Assembly (NCBI GenBank): GCA_044370655.1
Contig: JBILVD010000015.1
Span: 1 to 18,427 of the forward strand
DNA from: CAZFPN01 sp044370655
GTDB lineage: Bacteria; Pseudomonadota; Alphaproteobacteria; Rickettsiales; Deianiraeaceae
Length of the DNA: 18,427 nucleotides
Direction: 5' to 3'
The position numbers and the translations under genes are program-made. Positions within the stretch are counted from its first letter, which is position 1, and each line of letters begins with the position of its first letter. Under the pieces are notes generated by a model. That model saw only the letters and a list, made by a program, of their open reading frames with translations. It was not told where the DNA came from and did no database searches. Below, in pieces: positions 6,941-13,577 of this stretch.

Positions 6941-9331
6941 ATGTTTTTACTGGGGAATTTAAAAAATTGTAAGGCTAAGTTCTTGTGCTTGATTGCAACA
7001 TTATGTATACTATTTTACTTTAATAATTCACTTGGAGCTCCTCCATGTCACCCACGAGATCATGAAAATTACAACCTTACAAATCACGGATTTGCAAATA
7101 TTATAGATGGAGTTGTAGGAATAGTTTCAGACCAACTTTTAGGAAAGCGAAAAGGGGCAAATTTCACGAGTATATTTACAGGCTCATCTAATTCTTCTAA
7201 TGTTGATTTTGGAGATAGATTTTGGAATAATGGAATGATATACAAAATGTTTATGTCATTAACTCAAAACCCCAACTTTCAAGTAATTTTTTATCTGTGT
7301 GTAATTTTATATGTAGCCTTTTTAGGAATTTCATTTTCAGTAGGAACGGCAGGTTTGTCAGCTAAGGATATGATTCAAAGATTCGTGAAAATTGGTATTA
7401 TTATCTTCTTCACAACACCTACTGGATGGGAAGCTTATCTTGAATTGATAGTTAAAAATGTGCTTGTTTCCGCCAGATACTTCAACACTGCAATAATTGC
7501 CTCAATGTATAATCTCCCAAATGAAGCTATTAAAAATCCTTTTCAACCAATTGATATGGTGTTTTCAATAGTTTTTCATGAAGTTACTTGGATAAAAATT
7601 GCCTCTTTAATTTTTTCTGGCTCACTATTATTTACTCTACTTTTGTTAGTAGTTTTAGTTTTTGTAGTTTTGATATGCCTCTTAGTGCTTATCAAAGTTG
7701 GAATTTTATACACAACAACAATTGTCATCGCAACAGTGTTACTTTGCATAGGTCCCCTGTTTTTTATTTGTTTGCTTTTTGAAAAAACAAGAACCTACTT
7801 TACAAAATGGATGCAAAATTTAGTAGGTGTTTTTATGCAACAGTATATGTTATTTTTAGGATTTTTCATATTCTGCGTCATAATAACAAACTTAATTAAA
7901 GGATTATTCTATTTTGAAGTATGTTATGCTCCCGTTATAACATTGAGTTTTACAGTTAAAACACCAACAGTCTTCATTAATATCTTAGATGCAGTCTTCA
8001 CAGCCGTCAACTGGATACCTGGAGTGAACCTATCCGCAGTAAAAATTCTTCCTGAATATATAATAAACAAAAAATTACCTATATTTTATTATTTCATGCC
8101 TATAGGTGCAACATTTGATTTACCGGGAGACATATTCACGGGGGCGGCTTTGTTTATCGTTACTTCTATATTCAATAAATTTGTAGATGTTGTAATGGGG
8201 TTAGGTAGCGAAATTGCAGATGCAAACGAAACAAATGCAGCCAAACTTGCCCCAAAGGCCGCTCTAGATAAAATAAATAAAATGCAGACCGATGTTTCAA
8301 AATATGCAGGTAAATTCACTGCTGGCATCGCAACAGGTAGCGGTATAGTTCAAGGTTCTCATTGGATGTTACAAAAAAGACAAGCTTGGCAAAGCAAAGC
8401 TTCGGACGAATCTGATAAATCCTTAACATCGCGTGCAGGTAGGTTTTTTGCAAGAGCTGGTTTAAAGGTTACAACGCCGCTTGGTGCAGCTGCTGGTAAT
8501 GTTGAAAAGTTTTATCAATCTGAGGCAACTATACAAAGAAATCGTGCTACGGTGGAGAACTCCAAGATAGTCAATGAAACAATGAAGGCGGAAATTAAAA
8601 AACTAAAAGATAGTGGTGCAATAACGAACGAAAATCAGTTAACAGACGACCATAGAAAATCTATAAAATCTGCCGTTGAGACCGAATTAATGAAAAGAGG
8701 ATTTACGGGTGAAATTGACAAAAATACTAATAAGGCGACTAAATTTAGCGATATAAGTAAAGAAAAACAAGACATACTGATGAATGATGCATTTAATAGA
8801 AAAGTTAAAATGCACGGATACAACGATTTAATTGGAGCGGCGGCAAATCGTATTCCTGGATTAAAGCAAGTTAAGGAATTTGAATTATCAACCAAAACCG
8901 CAGAAAGAGATATTGATAAAGTCTTTAGAAGCGTTACTCCAGAATCTCGGCGTCAAGAAAGGATAAATCGAAGTTCAGGAAAAGTTGAAAAAGGTATAGC
9001 TGAGATGATAAATTCATTAGGAAAAGCAAAAACAACAATTTCAAACTCTCCAAAGGAAGTAGTAGAGCAAGTTAAAAATCTTCCACAAAACATGAAAAAA
9101 GCTTCGGCTTATACAACAAAAACATTTCAAAACCTTAGAAAGCAAGTTAAAAATCTTCCACAAAACATGAAAAAAGCTTCGGCTTATACAGCAAAAACAT
9201 TTCAAAACCTTAGAAAGCAAGTTAAAAATCTTCCACAAAACATGAAAAAAGCTTCGGCTTATACAGTAAAAACATTTCAAAACCTTGGAAAGCAAGTAAA
9301 AAATAAGTTCTCAAAAAAAGATGATGAATAA
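6941..9331 (+). CDS. TrbL/VirB6-family type IV secretion system membrane protein
   Basis: A 796-residue polytopic inner-membrane protein. Residues 1-33 look like a signal sequence (hydrophobic 14-26, possible cut after SLGA). A periplasmic segment follows, then about six membrane segments between 113 and 325, including the very hydrophobic block at 222-250 and GPLFFICLLFEKT (271-283) before TKWMQNLVGVFMQ, the usual core of VirB6 proteins. A further hydrophobic helix lies near 400-420, then a long soluble, charged C-terminal domain of about 370 residues. VirB6 builds the inner-membrane channel with VirB8 and VirB10. Rickettsiales often carry several large VirB6 copies with extended tails; here there is one, and no other vir gene in view. 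The tail holds three tandem 25-residue repeats (9068-9292). The gene end overlaps tpiA by 11 bp. Confidence 0.85.
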   Translation: MFLLGNLKNCKAKFLCLIATLCILFYFNNSLGAPPCHPRDHENYNLTNHGFANIIDGVVGIVSDQLLGKRKGANFTSIFTGSSNSSNVDFGDRFWNNGMIYKMFMSLTQNPNFQVIFYLCVILYVAFLGISFSVGTAGLSAKDMIQRFVKIGIIIFFTTPTGWEAYLELIVKNVLVSARYFNTAIIASMYNLPNEAIKNPFQPIDMVFSIVFHEVTWIKIASLIFSGSLLFTLLLLVVLVFVVLICLLVLIKVGILYTTTIVIATVLLCIGPLFFICLLFEKTRTYFTKWMQNLVGVFMQQYMLFLGFFIFCVIITNLIKGLFYFEVCYAPVITLSFTVKTPTVFINILDAVFTAVNWIPGVNLSAVKILPEYIINKKLPIFYYFMPIGATFDLPGDIFTGAALFIVTSIFNKFVDVVMGLGSEIADANETNAAKLAPKAALDKINKMQTDVSKYAGKFTAGIATGSGIVQGSHWMLQKRQAWQSKASDESDKSLTSRAGRFFARAGLKVTTPLGAAAGNVEKFYQSEATIQRNRATVENSKIVNETMKAEIKKLKDSGAITNENQLTDDHRKSIKSAVETELMKRGFTGEIDKNTNKATKFSDISKEKQDILMNDAFNRKVKMHGYNDLIGAAANRIPGLKQVKEFELSTKTAERDIDKVFRSVTPESRRQERINRSSGKVEKGIAEMINSLGKAKTTISNSPKEVVEQVKNLPQNMKKASAYTTKTFQNLRKQVKNLPQNMKKASAYTAKTFQNLRKQVKNLPQNMKKASAYTVKTFQNLGKQVKNKFSKKDDE
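9068..9292 (+). repeat. Three tandem 75-bp repeats coding 25 residues each in the VirB6 tail
   Basis: The copies are 9068-9142, 9143-9217 and 9218-9292. Each codes QVKNLPQNMKKASAYT-x-KTFQNL-x-K. The copies differ mainly at one codon (Thr, Ala, Val) and at one Arg-to-Gly change in the last copy. A partial fourth copy follows at 9293 (QVKN). The near identity at the DNA level points to recent expansion, and copy number may vary between strains. Confidence 0.95.
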
Positions 9332-9998
9332 AAAAATAATTTTAAACTGGAAGCAAAATGGTAGTCTAGGCAAGCTTTTAGAATTCAAAAACAATTGCAT
9401 TAAAAATCCAAATGTCATTCTTCTAGCCCCATTTCCATACATTATTTTTGCCTCTTGTGAAAACTTCTATCTAGGAGCTCAAAATGTCAGTAGCTTTGAA
9501 AGAGGAGCTTTTACAGGAGAAGTAGGGGCAGATATGCTGGCAGAAATTGGGGTTAAGTACTGCTTAGTTGGGCATTCTGAGAGAAGGCAAATCTTTAATG
9601 AAACGGAAGAAGAAATCTCTCTAAAAATCAAAAATCTCAAAAAAGTTGGCATAAAACCAATTCTTTGCATAGGGGAAACCTTAGAAGAGAGAAAATCTAA
9701 CACTTTTTTTGAAAAACTCTCAAAACAAATGAAAATTTTTGAAGATAGCTGCTTACTAGCATATGAACCTGTGTGGTCCATCGGAACTGGGCTTTTGCCT
9801 AAAGAGGAGGAAATTGCGGATATAGCAACTTTTATCAAAAATAATTTTGGAGTTGAAGTTATATACGGTGGTTCAGTCTCAGAAAAAAATATAAAGTCAA
9901 TTTTACACATTAACAATCTTGAGGGATTTTTAATTGGAGGAACAAGCCTTGATTTGCAAAAAGTTAATCAAATAATAAATGATATTACTAGGAATTGA
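9321..9998 (+). CDS. tpiA: Triose-phosphate isomerase
   Basis: TpiA interconverts dihydroxyacetone phosphate and glyceraldehyde 3-phosphate in glycolysis and gluconeogenesis. The 225-residue protein has the family landmarks: N9 and K11 in NWKQNG, catalytic His85 in VGHSERR, catalytic Glu149 in YEPVWSIGTG, and the phosphate-binding YGGSV (182-186) and FLIGGTSL (203-210). It is shorter than the usual about 250 residues, and the mobile loop after IGTG (LLPKEEE) is unlike the usual KTATPEQA form, but no catalytic residue is missing. The ATG at 9321 overlaps the virB6 gene by 11 bp; the adjacent ATG at 9324 is equally possible. The 3' end overlaps ruvC by 20 bp, so the three genes are probably co-translated. 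Confidence 0.95.
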   Translation: MMNKKIILNWKQNGSLGKLLEFKNNCIKNPNVILLAPFPYIIFASCENFYLGAQNVSSFERGAFTGEVGADMLAEIGVKYCLVGHSERRQIFNETEEEISLKIKNLKKVGIKPILCIGETLEERKSNTFFEKLSKQMKIFEDSCLLAYEPVWSIGTGLLPKEEEIADIATFIKNNFGVEVIYGGSVSEKNIKSILHINNLEGFLIGGTSLDLQKVNQIINDITRN

Positions 9999-10467
9999 CC
10001 CAAGTTTAAACTCCACTGGTTATGGAGTGATTAAAGCAGAGAATTCTCGCTTAATTTACATAAATTCAGGAATTATAATTCATAAAAAAAAAGATGACTT
10101 AAGTTCAAAACTTCTAAACATTTCAAACACATTAAAAAGCATTGCAAGTCAATTTAGCCCCTCTATTGCAGGCATAGAAGAGACTTTTGTAAATTCCAAC
10201 TTTCAAAGCTCCTTAAAACTAGGAATAACAAGGGGGGCAATCTTGCTTACCCTTGCAGAGCTTGAAATTAAAACCTTTGAATTTTCTCCTAATTTAATCA
10301 AAAAATGCGTCACAGGGCAAGGAAAGGCAACAAAAGAGCAGGTTGCATTTATGGTAAAACAACTTTTAAGCAACATACCAAAAGATAAGTCTTTTAAAAC
10401 AGAAGATGAAACAGATGCCCTAGGAGTTGCAATTGCAAGCTACTCTTCCAGGAGTTTGATTAAATAA
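9979..10467 (+). CDS. ruvC: Crossover junction endodeoxyribonuclease RuvC
   Basis: RuvC is the Holliday-junction resolvase that works with the RuvAB branch-migration motor. The 162-residue protein is of normal length, with the RNase H fold acidic residues in place: D7 in GIDPSLNSTGYGV, E67 in IAGIEETF, and D143 and D146 in TEDETDALGVAIA. It starts inside tpiA (20-bp overlap) and ends one base before the 3' end of the convergent tRNA-Ala gene. ruvA and ruvB are not in the window. This appears to be the last gene of the virB6-tpiA-ruvC transcript and of the conserved half of the window. Confidence 0.96.
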   Translation: MILLGIDPSLNSTGYGVIKAENSRLIYINSGIIIHKKKDDLSSKLLNISNTLKSIASQFSPSIAGIEETFVNSNFQSSLKLGITRGAILLTLAELEIKTFEFSPNLIKKCVTGQGKATKEQVAFMVKQLLSNIPKDKSFKTEDETDALGVAIASYSSRSLIK

Positions 10468-10468
10468 A

Positions 10469-10544
10469 TGGTGGAGGTTAACGGACTCGAACCGTTGACC
10501 CTCTGCTTGCAAAGCAGATGCTCTACCAACTGAGCTAAACCCCC
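10469..10544 (-). tRNA. tRNA-Ala (anticodon TGC)
   Basis: Read on the minus strand, the 76 bases fold into a full cloverleaf: acceptor GGGGGTT/AACCTCC, D stem GCTC/GAGC, anticodon stem TCTGC/GCAGA with loop TTTGCAA, T stem AACGG/CCGTT with loop TTCGAGT, discriminator A and an encoded CCA. The G3-U70 wobble pair, the identity element of tRNA-Ala, is present. It sits at the border between housekeeping genes and the mobile-element region. Confidence 0.97.
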
Positions 10545-10566
10545 AAGGATTTTTGTGTAAATAGTT

Positions 10567-10593
10567 TTAATAATATATTTTTCATTTTGTCAA
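10567..10593 (-). promoter_or_regulatory. Putative promoter of tRNA-Ala
   Basis: On the minus strand, TTGACA (10593-10588) is preceded by an A6 tract and AGC, as at the outer-membrane protein promoter. The best -10 candidate is TATTAA after 15 bp (10572-10567). The tRNA begins at 10544, a reasonable distance downstream. Confidence 0.5.
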
Positions 10594-10622
10594 GCTTTTT
10601 TATCAAAAAATTTTGGGCACTG

Positions 10623-10860
10623 CTAAAAACAAATAGATAAAGCAAGATGCTTGTTAAATAGCAAGCGTAAGCTTGCTATTATCATATCTTGAGATTTGCT
10701 ATATCTTTTTGTTCTTCTGTTAAATCTTGCAAGATAATGTCTTATTATAGAATTCTTAGATTCAATTAAAGCTGTTTCTTTTTTTGTTCTTTCGTGTTTT
10801 TGTGATATTTTTATACAAGAATATACTTCATACTTATCAGTACAAAGATATTCTGTATTA
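10623..10860 (-). pseudogene. IS1-type transposase, C-terminal remnant
   Basis: The minus-strand frame from about 10858 to the TAG at 10623 encodes the end of an IS1-type (InsB-like) transposase: YLCTDKYEVYS near the start, then a stretch ending HERTKKETALIESKNSIIR, then HYLARFNRRTKRYSKSQDM. The ETxxIExxNSxxRHYLARFNRxTxxYSKS pattern is what I recognise from this family. The 5' part is gone: upstream bases belong to the IS630 element. The remaining piece is non-functional. A GGGCACTGCTAAAAAC sequence at 10615-10630 may be the outer end of the old IS1 copy (inference). Confidence 0.75.
10657..10680. repeat. Perfect 10-bp hairpin inside the IS1 remnant
   Basis: AATAGCAAGC (10657-10666), loop GTAA, then GCTTGCTATT (10671-10680). 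It lies in the last codons of the IS1-type transposase remnant. There is no T-run on the minus-strand side, so it does not look like an intrinsic terminator. Confidence 0.8.
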
Positions 10861-10877
10861 TATAGCATATCCCTAAA
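10861..10877. repeat. IS630 terminal inverted repeat (transposase 3' side)
   Basis: Exact inverted copy of 11803-11819. It overlaps the stop codon of the transposase second frame (10873). Confidence 0.88.
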
Positions 10878-11397
10878 TAGTTGATATTTTTCTATTACAC
10901 AATAAATCATCAATTAACTCATAAACATCGTTATATTTATATTTATGATTTCTATAAAACTTCTTCATACTTCCCCACATTTTTTCTATAGGGTTAAAAT
11001 CAGGGCTATATGGAGGAAGATATAAAAGATTGCACCCCTTACTTTCAATTAACTCTCTTGTCTTTTGAGATTTATGAAAGGAAGCATTATCCATTACTAT
11101 TACCTGATTTGGTTTTAATTCAGGAAGTAAATTTTCTTTTATCCAAATATTAAAACTTTCTGTATTTGTATATCCTTCAAATCTAAACGGAGCTATAAAT
11201 TTATTATTTAAAGAACCCGATATTATCGTTATTCTTTTTTCATTTGCTTTATTACCATACTTTTCATCAAACAATCTTTTTCCTTTTAATTCGTATCCAT
11301 ACTCTTTTTGTATATTTAAATCTATTCCGCTTTCATCTATAAATATAAATTCTCTATCTTTTAATGTTTCTAGTTTTTCTATAAACTCTTCTCTCAA
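10873..11397 (-). CDS. IS630 transposase, second frame (DDE catalytic domain)
   Basis: A frame of 174 residues if started at TTG 11397. It carries the catalytic domain: first Asp in FIFIDESGIDL, second Asp in IVMDNASFHKS, and the Glu in YSPDFNPIEKMWG. It is not expected to be made alone. The first frame contains AAA-AAA followed by GGT over the A6 run (minus strand of 11430-11435); a -1 shift there, or one extra A in the RNA, gives KKRSWLYRERNEKLREEF, the linker sequence expected of an IS630 transposase, and leads straight into this frame. Frameshifted fusion is a known expression mode in this family. The TTG at 11397 overlaps the TGA of the first frame, so reinitiation is an alternative. Confidence 0.88.
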   Translation of the reverse strand: MREEFIEKLETLKDREFIFIDESGIDLNIQKEYGYELKGKRLFDEKYGNKANEKRITIISGSLNNKFIAPFRFEGYTNTESFNIWIKENLLPELKPNQVIVMDNASFHKSQKTRELIESKGCNLLYLPPYSPDFNPIEKMWGSMKKFYRNHKYKYNDVYELIDDLLCNRKISTI

Positions 11398-11759
11398 TTT
11401 TTCATTTCTTTCTCTATAAAGCCATGACCTTTTTTAAAAGAAAGTCCTGCTCTTTTTATAGCCCTGTGAAGTACCGATTTAGATACATTACCTATCTTTT
11501 TTGTCATATCAATTATTGATAAATGATTATTTTCTTTTACAAATTCCTTTAATTTTTCTAAATCTTTAATCTTCTCAGGTCTTCCCGTTTTAACTTTTTT
11601 TTGAATATTTAAATTACCCGTAGCTTTATATTTTACCGAATATCTTCTAATGGTAGAAAGAGAAACATCAAGCTTTTCCGCTATTTGTTTATGTGGAATC
11701 TTTAATTCAAAGCATTTGATTATTCTTGCTCTTAAATCTAAACTATAAGGTTTTGACAT
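11394..11759 (-). CDS. IS630 transposase, first frame (helix-turn-helix DNA-binding part)
   Basis: A frame of 121 residues starting MSKPYSLDLRARII, the typical IS630 N-terminus. It contains two helix-turn-helix units: KIPHKQIAEKLDVSLSTIRR (24-43), then a GRPEK linker, then MTKKIGNVSKSVLHRAIKRA. These bind the terminal repeats. The normal frame ends at 11394 after an out-of-family tail (GHGFIEKEMKN); a -1 shift at the A6 run just before that tail fuses it with the DDE frame. It starts about 45 bp inside the right terminal repeat. Confidence 0.88.
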   Translation of the reverse strand: MSKPYSLDLRARIIKCFELKIPHKQIAEKLDVSLSTIRRYSVKYKATGNLNIQKKVKTGRPEKIKDLEKLKEFVKENNHLSIIDMTKKIGNVSKSVLHRAIKRAGLSFKKGHGFIEKEMKN

Positions 11760-11802
11760 TGTTTTTGAATTTTATTAAATCAAGTAAAACAAAAGTCAAG
11801 AG

Positions 11803-11819
11803 TTTAGGGATATGCTATA
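11803..11819. repeat. IS630 terminal inverted repeat (transposase 5' side)
   Basis: Exact inverted copy of 10861-10877. Confidence 0.88.
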
Positions 11820-11953
11820 TACAAAATCATAAAACTTAATGCCTAAGTTTAAACTATTATAGTAATGGCAAGCATTATACAATTCTTGCCCTTCAAGGCT
11901 TAGCTCTTGTTTTATTGCAAAAAGGATTTGTTGTTTTAATTGAAAATTACGCA
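11820..11953 (-). pseudogene. Start of an unrecognised gene cut off by IS630
   Basis: An ATG at 11953 on the minus strand overlaps the stop of the upstream 228-residue gene (ATGCGTAA), a normal operon junction. The frame reads about 45 codons: it begins MRNFQLKQQILFAIKQELSL, continues with a Tyr-rich segment, and ends in KFYDFV where the IS630 terminal repeat begins. This part has no resemblance to IS1, and the other flank of IS630 is IS1-like, so the rest of the gene is missing rather than interrupted. I do not recognise the family. It was probably the functional partner of the upstream gene. Confidence 0.5.
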
Positions 11954-12633
11954 TAAGGGGGGTAAAAAATGCCTGTTATCATAAATGGGTTTTTGGCTTT
12001 TCTAATATGCCATTTTCTGCTTGTGCCTAAAAATAGGTAAATATCTTTTTGCTTCATTTCATCAAAATATTTTTGACTTAAAATCTTTTTAATTTTATAC
12101 TCATCACTTCCATATTTTGCAAGCAATTTTCTTGTTAATTGATAAATTTCCCAATCAATAATTCTAAGCCTACTTGAAATTCCATTCAAATCGGTAAATC
12201 TATACCAAAATTTAAAATCAGAAGATTTTTCGCCTATTTTGATTTTAAAAGATTTTAAAATTGAAGGTTTGAATATTGAAAGCGAAAGTCCGTAATTTTG
12301 AAAATCTTCAAGTAAAGTAGATTTTTCATAATAAACATTTTGTAAAACTAAATTCTTTCGTGCATACCATTTATCTGAACTTGAGATATGCTCAAGAGGT
12401 TTAATTGCACTTAGTAATTTATAACTTTCTTTTCTCGGATCCGATAAATCTTTTATGCAATCAGCTTTAATATACTGATATTTACTATATTTACTTGCTT
12501 TTGGAAGTTTTCTAAAATCAATAGGGTAAAGCCTTATCCAGCTTCCATCTGATAAAATTCCTGCAGTGCATACCAGTTCCTTATATTTTTTTGAGGCAAT
12601 GGGATATGTTTTCACCAAAATTAGAATTTTCAT
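11947..12633 (-). CDS. Conserved hypothetical protein of 228 residues
   Basis: A soluble protein with no signal peptide or membrane segment. It begins MKILILVKTYPIASKKYKEL, continues with VCTAGILSDGSWIRLYPIDFRKL (about 21-43), and ends with LFLGTSRKWH followed by NPFMITGIFYPP. The conserved-looking N- and C-terminal blocks, with many aromatic and basic residues between, suggest a compact intact domain. I believe such proteins occur widely, often in accessory regions, but I cannot name a biochemical role and assign none. The gene is intact, and its stop overlaps the start of the gene that the IS630 cut off, so its operon partner is lost. Its start is the only nearby ATG, and the 5' side is a 129- to 200-bp gap shared with the divergent HTH gene. 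Confidence 0.65.
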   Translation of the reverse strand: MKILILVKTYPIASKKYKELVCTAGILSDGSWIRLYPIDFRKLPKASKYSKYQYIKADCIKDLSDPRKESYKLLSAIKPLEHISSSDKWYARKNLVLQNVYYEKSTLLEDFQNYGLSLSIFKPSILKSFKIKIGEKSSDFKFWYRFTDLNGISSRLRIIDWEIYQLTRKLLAKYGSDEYKIKKILSQKYFDEMKQKDIYLFLGTSRKWHIRKAKNPFMITGIFYPPYA

Positions 12634-12731
12634 TTACAAATAAATGAAAAACACTTAAATAGCTAATTTAATTTCTGTAAGCAAAAAATCCTATTCCTAC
12701 TGCAAACCTAAAATTATTGCAAGTTTTTTCA

Positions 12732-12771
12732 TTCTCCCGAATTACTCCCGTTTGGGAGAATTTTGGGAGAA
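12732..12771. repeat. 18-bp near-perfect hairpin of GGGAGAA/TTCTCCC boxes
   Basis: The left arm at 12732-12749 (TTCTCCC box, then CTCCC) pairs with the right arm at 12754-12771 (GGGAG, then GGGAGAA) around the loop GTTT. Only two positions fail to pair, plus one G-T pair. It is GC-rich compared with its surroundings and lies between the hypothetical gene and the excisionase-like gene. It may be a regulatory site, a recombinase or Xis binding region, or a terminator stem; there is no T-run on the plus-strand side. Confidence 0.8.
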
Positions 12772-12834
12772 GTGATTCTTTGGCTTTTCGTAAAATTTTG
12801 TTATTATAAATTCACTGAAATTTATTTTCAGTAT

Positions 12835-13065
12835 ATGTTATTTATAAAAAATGAGTTTAGTAGTTCTCATAAAAAACTACTAACAAGAAAAGAAACGGCA
12901 GATTTGCTTGGGGTTTCCTGCGGAACTCTTGCCGTTTGGGTTTCCTGTAAAAGGTATCCTTTACCTTATATTAAGGTTGGAAGGCTTGTGAAATATGATT
13001 ATGAAGATGTTCTTAAATTCTTGGAATTGAGAAAGAAAGATGGTAACTTTATTTCAAAAATATAA
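12835..13065 (+). CDS. Excisionase-like helix-turn-helix protein
   Basis: I start at the ATG at 12835 (76 residues), because the longer frame begins with a TTG at 12763 inside the hairpin and its extra residues look random. The core LLTRKETADLLGVSCGTLAV, then PYIKVGRLVKYDYEDVLKFL, is the HTH_17/excisionase type: a winged helix with the KVGR-x-VKY turn. Small proteins of this type bind attachment sites or promoters of integrated elements. It stands upstream of a second DNA-binding protein and a tyrosine recombinase, in the same direction, so a role in excision or in control of the element is likely. The end of the frame (GNFISKI) may be a frameshift product: the next frame is open across the stop. 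Confidence 0.72.
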   Translation: MLFIKNEFSSSHKKLLTRKETADLLGVSCGTLAVWVSCKRYPLPYIKVGRLVKYDYEDVLKFLELRKKDGNFISKI

Positions 13066-13139
13066 AAAGGAAAGAATTTGCAAAAAAATATAAAGGCAAG
13101 CCAAACCCTAACCTTGTAAAAATTGGAACTAGCTACACG

Positions 13140-13577
13140 GTGGAGGATTTAGCAAGGCTTTTTAAAGTATGCAGGAAAACCATCTTAAATTGGCACAAAG
13201 AAGGACTTTGCAAAATTGATGATAGCTTTCCTTTTATGTTTAATGCCTTAGATGTTAAATACTTCATAACTGGGAAAAGAGCAAGAAAAAAGTTCACTTG
13301 TGATTTAGACGAATTCCTTTGCCTTTCCTGTAAAGCAAAAGTGAAGGCAAAAGAGGGAAGCCTAAAGCCTGTAATTCACAAAAACAAAAAATGCTATATG
13401 CTTTTTGGAAGATGTGAAACTTGTGATAAACCTTTGCGTAAAATGGTTTCAAAAGCTTCACTTGGTGAAGAACCCCCAGAAACTTCAAAAAACACAGTGA
13501 AACACTATTATAAAGGTTCGCCTTCCCCAGTTAAAACTTCCACTTACAATCAATTTTCAAAACTATGTCAAATTTAA
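13140..13577 (+). CDS. HTH plus zinc-ribbon protein of a mobile element, start uncertain
   Basis: The nearest usable start is GTG at 13140, but the frame is open back to 13047 and the upstream codons read like protein (KGKPNPNLVKIGTSYTVEDL), so GTG probably cuts off the true N-terminus. From GTG: a helix-turn-helix (MEDLARLFKVCRKTILNWHK, 1-20) and a zinc ribbon with CLSC (61-64) and CETC (92-95). This suggests a small DNA-binding accessory factor of the element. There is no ATG, GTG or TTG between 13047 and 13140 in frame, so either a rare start is used or the protein is fused to the upstream HTH gene by a -1 shift near the A5 run at 13056-13060. The end overlaps the recombinase start by 13 bp. 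Confidence 0.6.
   Translation: MEDLARLFKVCRKTILNWHKEGLCKIDDSFPFMFNALDVKYFITGKRARKKFTCDLDEFLCLSCKAKVKAKEGSLKPVIHKNKKCYMLFGRCETCDKPLRKMVSKASLGEEPPETSKNTVKHYYKGSPSPVKTSTYNQFSKLCQI

Larger units (their letters stand above)
10861..11819 (-). mobile_element. IS630-family insertion sequence, apparently complete
   Basis: The element is about 0.96 kb. Its ends are exact 17-bp inverted repeats, TATAGCATATCCCTAAA at 10861-10877 and TTTAGGGATATGCTATA at 11803-11819; the symmetry extends two bases further on each side (10859-11821), so the exact TA target duplication cannot be separated from the ends. Inside are two minus-strand frames forming one transposase through a -1 frameshift. IS630 elements move by a DDE cut-and-paste reaction into TA sites. 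The perfect termini and intact catalytic residues suggest recent arrival and possible activity. The sequences on the two sides do not belong to one another, which suggests a rearrangement at this site. Confidence 0.88.

Noticed and set aside
9041..9295. Minus-strand frame with three repeats, and the idea of a CRISPR-like array
   Set aside because: The repeats are contiguous 75-bp units without spacers and code in frame in the VirB6 tail; the minus frame is a shadow.
10469..10544. tRNA-Ala as the integration site of the island
   Set aside because: I could not find a second copy of the tRNA 3' end anywhere in the window, and the recombinase lies 3 kb away behind two insertion sequences; it remains only possible.
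12763..12834. Longer N-terminus of the excisionase-like protein from TTG
   Set aside because: The TTG lies inside the right arm of the hairpin and the added residues resemble no HTH protein; the ATG at 12835 precedes the conserved part.
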